From NCBI GenBank assembly GCA_024397995.1, contig CP073746.1, positions 2,294,001 to 2,358,000 on the forward strand: a DNA stretch of 64,000 nucleotides. Reading direction: 5' to 3'. The notes under the pieces were generated by a model, which had not been told where the DNA came from, ran no database searches, and saw nothing but the letters and a program-made list of their open reading frames with translations. Within the stretch, counting starts at the first letter, position 1. Every line of letters starts with the position of its first letter. Below, piece after piece: positions 1 to 8,724 of this stretch. A program made the position numbers and the translations under genes. This DNA comes from a bacterium SCSIO 12827 (lineage in GTDB: Bacteria; Pseudomonadota; Alphaproteobacteria; Rhodospirillales; Casp-alpha2).

Positions 1-155
1 TAAAAGGCATCGCAATCGATATGGGCCAAGGTCAGGGAGGCAAGCTCGGGATGACCGAAGGTGCGCCGGCCGCCGCATTGCGGACAGCGCCCGGCCGAAG
101 CCCCCGACGGGGCCTCCCACAGGGTCGCGCAATCCCGGCACACGGCAGTCATCAT
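1..155 (-). CDS. dinB: DNA polymerase IV, N-terminal fragment (runs off the window)
   Basis: The reverse strand from 155 encodes about 51 residues and runs off the left edge. It has two CxxC pairs near residues 6-9 and 28-31 (CRDC, CPQC), a zinc-finger-like module, followed by HPELASL and then AHIDCDAFY. The last motif is the start of the Y-family polymerase palm with its first catalytic Asp. The order Cys-rich module then AHxDCDAF is typical of alphaproteobacterial DinB, an error-prone translesion polymerase of the SOS response. ATG is possible at 155 or 152. No LexA box was recognised upstream. Only the N-terminus is visible, so intactness is unknown. Confidence 0.8.
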   Translation of the reverse strand, partial: MMTAVCRDCATLWEAPSGASAGRCPQCGGRRTFGHPELASLTLAHIDCDAF

Positions 156-321
156 CCGGCGGCATCCCGGCATAAGCAATTGAACGACAAGCAATCTTGA
201 CGCCCGCCCCTGAAGGGCGCGACTATGTTACGAGCAGTCACGACGATGTTCCATCCGCATGCTAAGATGGCGGTCGGAAGATGCTCAAAAAGTACCGCCA
301 CAGGCGGAAAGGTGTTCGAGG

Positions 322-897
322 ATGAGTGATCCGGTCTCACCCGCCACAGAGTTGAATGACTTGCGGGATGCACAGCTTGAGATTCGGCAACTGAAAGAAA
401 CCGTCGCCGCGCTCCGCGAGGAACTTGAAAACAAGGTCTTCGACATGCAGCGCGTCGAGCAGGAAGCGCGCGCCGAGGGCATCGACGAGATTAAGCAGCT
501 GAAGGACACGGCCGCCGCCCTGCGAGAAGAAATGGAACAACTGAACTTCGCCCGCCAAAAGGAAGTTCAGGAAGAACGCGCCGCCGGCAACGACGAAATC
601 ACTCAGCTCAAGAACACCATTCAGGCGCTGCGCGACGAGATGGAAACACTCAAGCTTGAAAAGGAACGGGAGCTGAACGAAGCAGTCTCCGCCGGACGCG
701 ACGAAATTCAACAGCTCAAGGCGACCGTGGCGCATTTGCGACAGGAAATGGAAGACCTGAACTTCCGGCACCAGGAGACGGTGCAGGAACTGAACCGGAC
801 CCGTCGGGACGAAGTCGGTGAACTGCAGCAAGCCATCGTCACCCTCCGGCGTACCCTTGAGGTCAAGTCCCAGCGGGGTTCCGAAGCGCGGCAATGA
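322..897 (+). CDS. Coiled-coil protein built of 36-residue repeats
   Basis: This 191-residue protein is almost entirely charged helix. I chose the ATG at 322 (MSDPVSP) over an upstream possibility at 259, because that extension is unlike the rest of the protein. From about residue 20 it contains four consecutive units of exactly 36 residues and a partial fifth. Each begins with an E-I/V-x-x-L pattern (EIRQLKET, EIKQLKDT, EITQLKNT, EIQQLKAT, EVGELQQA), and the LR(E/D/Q)EME core recurs at a fixed place. There is no signal peptide or membrane segment. The stop overlaps the start of the downstream cyclase in an ATGA arrangement, so the two are translationally coupled and probably work together. 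I do not recognise a named family. A scaffold or dimerisation partner for the cyclase is inference. Confidence 0.75.
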   Translation: MSDPVSPATELNDLRDAQLEIRQLKETVAALREELENKVFDMQRVEQEARAEGIDEIKQLKDTAAALREEMEQLNFARQKEVQEERAAGNDEITQLKNTIQALRDEMETLKLEKERELNEAVSAGRDEIQQLKATVAHLRQEMEDLNFRHQETVQELNRTRRDEVGELQQAIVTLRRTLEVKSQRGSEARQ

Positions 898-3266
898 GCG
901 GCAATCAACCATCATCCGACACGATCGAACACGATAGCGCCGGCACCCCTCCTGCCCGTCCCGCCGCCCGTCCGGCCGCCAGGACCGTCGTCACGGACGA
1001 GGAAATACACCGCAAGCTGCACGAAGCCGACCGCCGCCTGAAACAGGCGGAGATGTTGTTGAACGTGTCCCGCCGAGTGGCCGGCATCGAATCGTTGGAC
1101 GAGGTTCTGGAAACCCTGGTCGAGGTCATCGTGTTCGAGTTGAAGGCCGAACGCGGCACCCTGTTCCTCAACGACCCGGCCACGGGCGAGCTCTATTCCC
1201 GCGTCGCCCAGGGCAATTTCCAGCGCGAAATCCGCATCCTCAACAACACCGGGATTGCTGGCGCCGTGTTCACTTCAGGTATCGGCGAGACCATCGACGA
1301 CGCCTATCAGGACAAGCGCTTCAACCGCTCCGTCGATGAACAGACCGGGTTCAAGACCGACACGATCTGCGCCGCCCCGGTGAAGACGGTGAAGGATGAA
1401 ATCATCGGCGTCGTGCAGTGTCTGAACAAGAAAAACGGTGAGGCTTTCGACGACGACGACCTGGCGTTGCTTGAGGCCATCACCACTCAGGCAGCCGTCG
1501 CCCTGCAGAGCACGCAATTCGTCGAGAGCATGAAGAAAAGCCGGGAACAGGAAATGAAGTTCCTGGATATGGTCTCGGACGTTACGTCGAACCTGGAACT
1601 GGGCTCGTTGCTGTCGCGCGTAATGTCCGAAGCGACCCGCATGCTGTCGGCAGATCGCTCGACCCTGTTCCTCAACGACGAAAAAACCAACGAGTTGTTT
1701 TCCCGCGTCGCCATGGGGGATTCCTTAGGCGAAATACGTCTGCCCAATCATCTGGGCATCGCCGGGGCCGTGTTCTGTTCCGGCGACACCATCAACATTC
1801 CCTACGCCTACGCGGACCTGCGCTTCAACCCGGCCTTCGACAAGAAGACGGGCTATTTCACGCGCTCGATCCTCTGCGTGCCCGTGGTCAACAAGGCGGG
1901 CAAGATGATCGGCGTGACCCAGGTCCTGAACAAGCGTGGCGGGCCGTTCACGGAAGAGGACGAAACGCGGCTCAAGGCGTTCACGGCGCAGGTCTCCATC
2001 GCGCTGGAAAACGCCAAGCTGTTCGAAGACGTCCAGAACATGAAGAACTACAACGAAAGCATGCTGGAAAGCATGTCCAACGGCGTGGTCACCATCGACG
2101 AGGACGGCAAGGTCGTAACCTGCAATGCCGCGGGCCTGCGCATCCTGCAGTGTGAGGACGAGGACGACATCATCGGCAAGGAGGCGAAAGAGTTCTTCGC
2201 CATCGAGAACCCCTGGATCAACGAGCGTCTGGACCTTCTGGAGGAAACCCAGGAGCCCGACATCACCATGGACCAGGAACTCAAGCAGGGTGCTGAAACC
2301 AAGTCCGTCAACGTGCACTTCCTGCCGCTCACGACCGAGGAAGGCAAGAAGCTCGGCTCTATGCTGATGCTTGAGGACATTTCCTCGGAAAAACGCATGA
2401 AGTCGACCATGTCGCGCTACATGGACCCGGGCCTGGCCGACCAGTTGATGAAGGGCGGCGAGGACATCCTGGGCGGCAAGAGCCTGGAAGCGACCATCCT
2501 GTTCTCGGACGTGCGCAGCTTCACCACCCTGACCGAAAGCTTAGGCCCGCAAGGCACGGTGCAGATGCTGAATGAATATTTCACCATCATGGTGGACTGC
2601 ATCTCGCGCGAGAACGGCATGCTCGACAAGTTCATCGGCGACGCCATCATGGCCGGGTTCGGCGTGCCACTGCCGCTTGAGGATTGCGAAGACCGCGCAC
2701 TCCGCGCCGCCATCGCCATGCTCCGCGAACTGGACGAATGGAACGTGACCCGCGTGAAAAAGGGCGACATGCCCATCGACATGGGCATCGGCCTGAACAC
2801 GGGCAACATCGTTTCCGGGAACATCGGATCGCCCAAGCGCATGGACTTCACCATGATCGGTGACGGCGTCAACCTGGCCGCGCGCCTGGAAAGTGCGTGC
2901 AAGCAGTATTCGGCCAGATTGCTGATCTCGGAATTCACCTACCGCAAGCTCAAGGGCACCTACCGCATCCGCGACATCGACAAGGTCATCGTCAAAGGCA
3001 AGACCGAACCGGTCGGCGTCTATGAGGTTCTGGACTTCCACACGGACGAAACCTTCCCCAACCTGATGGAGGCGGTGAACCACTTCAAATCCGGACGCGG
3101 CCATTACGACAAGGGTGATTGGGACAAAGCCACCAAGGCCTTCAAGGAAGCCATTGCGCTTAATCCCAACGACAAGCTGGCGGAAACCTATATCGAGCGT
3201 TGCGAGCTGTTGAAATCGGACCCGCCCGCCGACTGGAACGGCGTCTGGGTCATGACCTCGAAATAA
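894..3266 (+). CDS. GAF-GAF-PAS class III adenylate/guanylate cyclase
   Basis: This is a soluble 790-residue sensor cyclase making cAMP or cGMP. Domains in order: a Pro/Ala linker (1-35), a short helix, GAF 1 (about 65-210), GAF 2 (about 230-385), PAS (about 395-510), a cyclase homology domain (about 530-715) and a C-terminal TPR-like tail. The cyclase has the metal-binding Asp in ILFSDVRSFT (about 539), KFIGDAIMA with the second metal Asp (about 583), and FTMIGDGVNLAARLE with the Asn/Arg catalytic pair, so it looks active. The two GAF domains resemble each other (RGTLFLND, RSTLFLND), which suggests internal duplication. It is coupled to the coiled-coil gene upstream. The last residues (DWNGVWVMTSK) nearly match the tail of the CHASE2 cyclase at 6055-8412. 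The GAF ligand and the choice of ATP or GTP cannot be read from sequence alone. Confidence 0.88.
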   Translation: MSGNQPSSDTIEHDSAGTPPARPAARPAARTVVTDEEIHRKLHEADRRLKQAEMLLNVSRRVAGIESLDEVLETLVEVIVFELKAERGTLFLNDPATGELYSRVAQGNFQREIRILNNTGIAGAVFTSGIGETIDDAYQDKRFNRSVDEQTGFKTDTICAAPVKTVKDEIIGVVQCLNKKNGEAFDDDDLALLEAITTQAAVALQSTQFVESMKKSREQEMKFLDMVSDVTSNLELGSLLSRVMSEATRMLSADRSTLFLNDEKTNELFSRVAMGDSLGEIRLPNHLGIAGAVFCSGDTINIPYAYADLRFNPAFDKKTGYFTRSILCVPVVNKAGKMIGVTQVLNKRGGPFTEEDETRLKAFTAQVSIALENAKLFEDVQNMKNYNESMLESMSNGVVTIDEDGKVVTCNAAGLRILQCEDEDDIIGKEAKEFFAIENPWINERLDLLEETQEPDITMDQELKQGAETKSVNVHFLPLTTEEGKKLGSMLMLEDISSEKRMKSTMSRYMDPGLADQLMKGGEDILGGKSLEATILFSDVRSFTTLTESLGPQGTVQMLNEYFTIMVDCISRENGMLDKFIGDAIMAGFGVPLPLEDCEDRALRAAIAMLRELDEWNVTRVKKGDMPIDMGIGLNTGNIVSGNIGSPKRMDFTMIGDGVNLAARLESACKQYSARLLISEFTYRKLKGTYRIRDIDKVIVKGKTEPVGVYEVLDFHTDETFPNLMEAVNHFKSGRGHYDKGDWDKATKAFKEAIALNPNDKLAETYIERCELLKSDPPADWNGVWVMTSK

Positions 3267-3369
3267 CGGGGTCCGGTCCACTGCCCGTGTCCTTCCATCA
3301 TTTCCGATCTGTGATCGCTCTGCAACATTCCAAAGCTACCATCGGCGGCAGATCAACACGCGCGGAACC

Positions 3370-6054
3370 ATGACCGTCAGAAACCTCAGAAAGCTGTTCC
3401 ACCCCACCTCCGTCGCCGTGATCGGCGCGTCCGAGCGCAAGGGGGCTGTCGGCAATCTGGTCATGCACAACCTGCTCGAAGGCGGCTTTGATGGCCCCAT
3501 CATGCCGGTCAATCCGAAGCGCCGGGCCGTCGCCGGCGTCCTAACCTACCCGGACATTGCAAGCCTGCCGGTGATCCCCGACCTTGCGGTCATCTGCACA
3601 CCGCCCGCCACCGTGCCGAAGATCATTGATGCGCTGGGCCAGCACGGCACCCGCGCCGCCATCGTGCTGACGGCCGGGCTCGGGGCCACCCAGGCGTCCG
3701 ACGGCCGCGGCACGGCACAGGCCGAGGTTTTGGCGATAGCGCAAACCTACGGCATGCGCCTACTGGGTCCCAACTGTCTCGGCCTGCTGGTGCCGGGGAT
3801 CGGGCTTAACGCCAGCTTCGCCCACCTGCCTGCCCTGTCCGGCAACATCGCCTTCGCCAGTCAGTCGGGCGCCATGTGCACGGCCGTGCTGGATTGGGCA
3901 CGGGCGCGGGGTATCGGGTTTTCCCATTTCATCTCCATGGGCGACGCGCTGGATACGGATTTCGGTGACGTTCTCGACTATCTGGGCAGCGATCCGGGCA
4001 CGCGGGCGATCCTGCTATACGTGGAATCGATCCATGAACGGCGCTCCTTCATGTCGGCCGGGCGGGCGGCGTCACGCAACAAGCCCGTCCTGGTCATCAA
4101 GGCGGGGCGCAGCGATGCCGGCGCACGGGCCGCGCAATCGCATACCGGCGCCCTGGCCGGAAGCGACGCCGTCTACGACGCCGCCTTCCGCCGCGCCGGC
4201 ATGTTGCGCGTCGACACCATCGAAGAAATCTTCGCCGCCGTCGAAACCCTGGCCCGGGCGCCGAAGTTCCCCGGCGACCGGTTGGCCATCGTGACCAACG
4301 GCGGCGGCATCGGTGTGATGGCGGTCGACCGGCTGGCGCAAACTGGCGGACGATTGGCCGAATTTTCCGATGCCACGCTGGCCGCCCTGGACAAGGTTCT
4401 GCCGGCATCCTGGTCACACGGAAATCCCGCCGACATCATCGGCGACGCGCCGCCGGAACGCTATGCCGCCGCCATGCGGACCGTGCTGGCGGCGAAGGAA
4501 GCGGATGCCGTTCTGGTCATGCACGCGCCGACGGCGACGGCATCCAGCACCGCCGCCGCCCAGGCGGTCATCGATGTGGCGAAGGAAACCAAGGCCCCCG
4601 TGCTGGCCAATTGGGTCGGCCAGGAAGCGGTCGCACCCGCCCGCAAAATGCTGCGCGATGCGGGTGTGCCGACCTATGACACGCCGGGCGAAGCCATCGG
4701 CGCCTTCATGCATCTGATCACCTACAAACGGAACCAGGAGATGCTGACGGAAACGCCGACGTCCCTGCCCGCCCAGTTCAACCCGGCATCGGCGGTCGCG
4801 CGGGTGATGATCGAAGGTCATCTGGCCAGCGGCGACGCCATGATGAGCGAACCGGCCGCCAAGTCGGTGCTTGCGGCCTACGGCATCCCGACGGTGGAAA
4901 CCCATATCGTCACCACGCCCGCGGAAGCCGCCGTCAAGGCACAGGCCATGGGCTTCCCCGTGGCCTTGAAGATCCTGTCACCGGACATCACCCACAAGTC
5001 GGACGTCGGCGGCGTCGACCTGTTCCTCGACACGGCGGAGGCGGTCACGGCCTCTGCGGAACACATGCTGAAGATCATCGGCGAGAGGTTTCCCGACGCC
5101 CGCATCGAAGGCTTTACCGTACAGCGCATGGCCGACCGCGCGAAGGCACACGAACTGATCATCGGCGTCACCTGCGACGCGATCTTCGGGCCGGTCATCC
5201 TGTTCGGCCAGGGCGGCACGGCGGTCGAGGTCATCGCCGACCGGGCGGTGTCTCTGCCGCCGCTCAACATGCATCTGGCGCGCGACCTGGTGTCCCGCAC
5301 CCGCGTCTGGCGCCTTCTGCAGGGCTACCGCGACCGCCCGCCGGTGAACATGGATGCCCTCTGTCTGACCCTGGTCCAGATATCGCAGATGATCGTCGAT
5401 ATCCCCGAGATCATGGAATTGGATATCAATCCGCTGCTCGCCGATGAAAACGGCGTGCTGGCGCTGGACGCCCGCATCCGCGTCACCCGCCCCACGGGCG
5501 ACCGGTCGCGCGACCTGGCGATCCGCCCGTATCCGGCAGAGTTGGAGGAACCCTTCACCTTGCACAACGGCCTTGAGGTCTTGCTGCGCCCGATCCGGCC
5601 CGAGGACGAACCTGAGCATCGCGAATTTCTCAGCCAACTGACGCCCGAGGATATCCGCTTCCGCTTCTTCGGCTTGGTCCGCGAATTCCCCCATTCGGAA
5701 ATCGCCCGCCTGACGCAGATCGACTACGACCGGGAAATGGCCTTCATCGCCTCCGCCCCCAAGGCCGACGGCTCGGGCCGCGAGACCCTGGGCGTCGTGC
5801 GCACGGTCACGGACCCGGACAACGAAACCTGCGAATTCGCGATCATCGTGCGCTCGGACCTCAAGGGTCAGGGCCTGGGTTACAAGCTGCTGGACAAAAT
5901 GATCGGCTATTGCCGGGCGCGCGGCACGAAGACCATGACCGGTCAAGTCATGGCGGGAAATCACCCCATGCTGGACATGGTGCGGGCACTGGGATTCCGC
6001 GTGAAAAGATTGGAAGACGAGCCGGTGATGGAGACGACCCTGGACCTTGCCTGA
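3370..6054 (+). CDS. Acyl-CoA synthetase (NDP-forming)/GNAT acetyltransferase fusion, Pat/PatZ type
   Basis: The 894-residue protein has a CoA-binding Rossmann domain (about 5-130, VAVIGAS), a succinyl-CoA-ligase-like domain (about 150-290), an ATP-grasp domain (about 485-700) and a C-terminal GNAT acetyltransferase (about 725-890). This is the layout of bacterial Pat/PatZ enzymes, which acetylate lysines such as the active-site Lys of acetyl-CoA synthetase, in some species under cAMP control. The SHTGALAG loop keeps a His (about 258) where ADP-forming acyl-CoA synthetases carry the phosphohistidine, so ligase activity may be retained. The GNAT domain contains LKGQGLGYKLL, an acetyl-CoA-binding loop. 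The stop at 6052-6054 abuts the stop of the convergent cyclase with no spacer. Cyclases on both sides make cAMP-responsive acetylation an attractive but untested idea. Confidence 0.85.
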   Translation: MTVRNLRKLFHPTSVAVIGASERKGAVGNLVMHNLLEGGFDGPIMPVNPKRRAVAGVLTYPDIASLPVIPDLAVICTPPATVPKIIDALGQHGTRAAIVLTAGLGATQASDGRGTAQAEVLAIAQTYGMRLLGPNCLGLLVPGIGLNASFAHLPALSGNIAFASQSGAMCTAVLDWARARGIGFSHFISMGDALDTDFGDVLDYLGSDPGTRAILLYVESIHERRSFMSAGRAASRNKPVLVIKAGRSDAGARAAQSHTGALAGSDAVYDAAFRRAGMLRVDTIEEIFAAVETLARAPKFPGDRLAIVTNGGGIGVMAVDRLAQTGGRLAEFSDATLAALDKVLPASWSHGNPADIIGDAPPERYAAAMRTVLAAKEADAVLVMHAPTATASSTAAAQAVIDVAKETKAPVLANWVGQEAVAPARKMLRDAGVPTYDTPGEAIGAFMHLITYKRNQEMLTETPTSLPAQFNPASAVARVMIEGHLASGDAMMSEPAAKSVLAAYGIPTVETHIVTTPAEAAVKAQAMGFPVALKILSPDITHKSDVGGVDLFLDTAEAVTASAEHMLKIIGERFPDARIEGFTVQRMADRAKAHELIIGVTCDAIFGPVILFGQGGTAVEVIADRAVSLPPLNMHLARDLVSRTRVWRLLQGYRDRPPVNMDALCLTLVQISQMIVDIPEIMELDINPLLADENGVLALDARIRVTRPTGDRSRDLAIRPYPAELEEPFTLHNGLEVLLRPIRPEDEPEHREFLSQLTPEDIRFRFFGLVREFPHSEIARLTQIDYDREMAFIASAPKADGSGRETLGVVRTVTDPDNETCEFAIIVRSDLKGQGLGYKLLDKMIGYCRARGTKTMTGQVMAGNHPMLDMVRALGFRVKRLEDEPVMETTLDLA

Positions 6055-8412
6055 TTACTTGCTGGTGGCGACGAACACGCCGTTCCAATCGGCCGGCGGC
6101 GGGTTGACCATGTATTCGTCGATGCGCTCGTCATAGATGTCGCAAAGCGCCTCAAGGTCAGCCTCGAGGTCCCAACATTTCGGATAGGCCCTGATCTCCG
6201 CGACCATGCGTTTCGCGGTCTCGAAATCCATGGCCCGGTAGGTATCCATCATCTCTTTGATCATGCCCTGCACCTTCCGGAACTCCGGCTTTTGCAGCAC
6301 ATCCGTGTCCCCCAGGAGACCGTAGATATAAGTTCCCTCGGTCTTGCCCTTGACCTGAATGAAATCGAGATCGATCGTCGCCAGTTCGTCCTTCACCGCT
6401 TCATTCGTTGACGGCCCAAGGACGACGTTCATGCCATAGGTCTTGCTTTGGCCCTCCAGGCGGGCCGCCAGGTTGACGCAATCCCCCAGTACCGAATAGT
6501 CGAAGCGCTGATCCGACCCCATGTTGCCGACAACCGCCGGGCCGGAGTTCAAGCCGAGCCCGACCTTCAGCGGAATGTGCTTGCGGCCTTCTTCCTTGGC
6601 CTCGATTTCCAGGCGCGCGTTCAAGGGCTCCATTTCGGCCAGCATGGCCAGCGCCGAACGGCAGCCGTCCATGGCGTGGTTCGGGTTGTCCAAGGGCGCG
6701 TTCCAGAACGCCATGATGCAGTCGCCCATGTACTTGTCGATGGTGCCCTTGCGCTGCAGGATCGCATTGGTCAGCGGCGTCAGCAGTTTGTTGATCAGGG
6801 CGGTCAGCCCAACGGGATCGAACTGTTCCGAAATCGTCGTGAAGCCGCGCACGTCGCAAAACAGCAGCGTCAGCTCGCGCATTTCACCGCCCAGTTTCAA
6901 GCTATCGGGATTGTTGGCCAACTGCTCGACCATGTCCGGTGACAGGTAGTGGGCGAAGGCGCCACGCACCTGTTTCTTCGACGCCTCTTCGCGGACGTAG
7001 TTGAGATAGGTCAGCGTGGAATACAGAAGGAAAATGGCGACCAGGGTGAAAACCGCGTCGATCAGCATTCGGTATTCGGCGAAGGCATGCCAGCTTCCGA
7101 ACCCGACGCCGGCCGTGGTCACGCCGAACACCATGAAGGTCCAGAGGGCGCCGACCCAAGGTACCAGGACGATCATCGCCAACCCGCCGAACAGGATAAC
7201 CGATAGTTCCAAGCCTCGGGCGAAGTTGGGACGGGTCAGGTAGGCCTTGTTAAGCACGGTTTCGATGATCTGCACATGGACCTCGACCCCCGGAATGTTG
7301 CTTTCCGTCGGGATGGACCGAATATCCTTAAGACCAATGGCGCTGGTGCCAAGGATGGTCAGCTTGCCTTTGATCATCGCCGGGTCGGCGGTGCCGTTCA
7401 GCACATCCACGGCCGATACGTACTTGGCCTTGTCGGACTTCGAGAAATAGGGCCACATTCGGCCGTTCTGATCCGTGGGAATTTCCAGGCCCCGGGCGAT
7501 GCCCAGCGATTTGATACCCGCCTGATCGACCTTGACCAGGATCGTCGGCCGTCCGGTGGCGAGGCGCAGCATCTCGACGCTGAGTGCGGGGAACATATCC
7601 TTGCCCTGAACGAACAGTGATGGAATGCGGCGGATGATGCCGTCCTGTTCGGGAATGATCGAGAAAATGCCGTGCCCACCGAACCGCCCGCCGGCCGCCT
7701 GTTCGATGATCGGCACGTTGCGCACCAAAGCCGGGAAGCTGGGCAGCAGATCCAGGGGATCGGGCACGTTGGGCCCGTATTTGCGAATGGCGATGGATTT
7801 CTTCACCGGTGGCAGCTTGACGCCTTCAAGCTCGTTTTCCACGGTCGACTGGCCCAGCACGACGCGCGAGCGCTTGATGGTTTCGGCGAAGATTTCATCG
7901 TTGGATTTGAACTGGCGGATCTTGTTCTTGGTGTCTTCGTCCAAACCTTTCAGCGATTCGGCGATGGCAGCCGGATTCATTCTGTCGGGTTCGGCGAAGA
8001 CAATATCGAAGGCCACCACCACGGCGCCCATCTTCATCAGGTTTTCGACCAGTTGTGCCAAGATGTTGCGCGGCCACGGCCATTGGCCGACCTCGCCCAG
8101 GCTTTTTTCGTCCAGATCGATGATGGTGACGGGTTTGCGCTCAGGCGGCGGAATTTCGCGCGGCTTCATCTGCTGAAAAAAGTCGAAGCCCTTCAGGCGC
8201 ATGAACTGAACGGGCTTGGGATCGGCAATGTAAAGCGCAAGGAAGCCGAACAGCAGGACATAGCCGACAACACGTTCCAGCCGGACAGCGCCCCGGAAGA
8301 ACCGATAGAGCCCACGGCCGATGGCGCGCAGAATGCGCATCGCCACGCCGGGCTTGTTCGGTCCTTTCGGTACCGTCGGCGGGATAACGTCCGCGCGGCC
8401 TTCGTCAGGCAA
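6055..8412 (-). CDS. CHASE2-domain transmembrane adenylate/guanylate cyclase
   Basis: This 785-residue protein has a cytoplasmic N-terminus, one membrane segment (about 46-64), an extracytoplasmic CHASE2 sensor (about 75-395), three membrane segments (about 400-485) and a cyclase domain (about 510-700). Metal-binding Asps are at about 520 (LLFCDVRGFTT) and 564 (KYMGDCIMAFW), and the FDYSVLGDCVNLAARLE motif is intact. The chosen start is a TTG at 8412 with AGGGGAG about eight bases upstream; an internal ATG at residue 25 is the alternative. The C-terminal region is TPR-like and ends DWNGVFVATSK, nearly the same as the GAF cyclase upstream. The gene is convergent with the Pat-like gene and shares an upstream region with the divergent secretion operon. 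The CHASE2 ligand is unknown. Confidence 0.88.
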   Translation of the reverse strand: MPDEGRADVIPPTVPKGPNKPGVAMRILRAIGRGLYRFFRGAVRLERVVGYVLLFGFLALYIADPKPVQFMRLKGFDFFQQMKPREIPPPERKPVTIIDLDEKSLGEVGQWPWPRNILAQLVENLMKMGAVVVAFDIVFAEPDRMNPAAIAESLKGLDEDTKNKIRQFKSNDEIFAETIKRSRVVLGQSTVENELEGVKLPPVKKSIAIRKYGPNVPDPLDLLPSFPALVRNVPIIEQAAGGRFGGHGIFSIIPEQDGIIRRIPSLFVQGKDMFPALSVEMLRLATGRPTILVKVDQAGIKSLGIARGLEIPTDQNGRMWPYFSKSDKAKYVSAVDVLNGTADPAMIKGKLTILGTSAIGLKDIRSIPTESNIPGVEVHVQIIETVLNKAYLTRPNFARGLELSVILFGGLAMIVLVPWVGALWTFMVFGVTTAGVGFGSWHAFAEYRMLIDAVFTLVAIFLLYSTLTYLNYVREEASKKQVRGAFAHYLSPDMVEQLANNPDSLKLGGEMRELTLLFCDVRGFTTISEQFDPVGLTALINKLLTPLTNAILQRKGTIDKYMGDCIMAFWNAPLDNPNHAMDGCRSALAMLAEMEPLNARLEIEAKEEGRKHIPLKVGLGLNSGPAVVGNMGSDQRFDYSVLGDCVNLAARLEGQSKTYGMNVVLGPSTNEAVKDELATIDLDFIQVKGKTEGTYIYGLLGDTDVLQKPEFRKVQGMIKEMMDTYRAMDFETAKRMVAEIRAYPKCWDLEADLEALCDIYDERIDEYMVNPPPADWNGVFVATSK

Positions 8413-8724
8413 TTCTGAGCTCCCCTTTCTCGCCCCTCCCCGGTTTCGTCTTGGACGCTTCCGGGCAGGCTACTCCCGTCCCCTGACGGCACCGGCAATT
8501 GGTTGTGCCCGGCATTCCGCCCGCAATGTGGGAGTTACCGCCACATTATCACAGGTTCCCGCCCATGCCGCCAGCCCGAAAGCCCACATACGCGGAAATT
8601 CAGAGCATCGAAACGCCGTAAATCCGGGCCGTTCGGGCTGCGTCATACGCGCATCCCCTGTTCATCCCGTGTTTACCATCATACATTAGTCTGACGCTGG
8701 GATATTAGGAGCAGCGGGAATTCC
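8413..8724. other. Divergent intergenic region between the CHASE2 cyclase and the type I secretion operon
   Basis: This stretch of 312 bases separates two divergent genes and must hold promoters for both. Short ORFs in it have no recognisable domain and poor ribosome sites. The right end is AT-richer (about 8660-8710) and a GGAG element precedes the ABC gene start at 8725. I found no convincing -35/-10 pair, riboswitch or inverted repeat. Confidence 0.5.
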
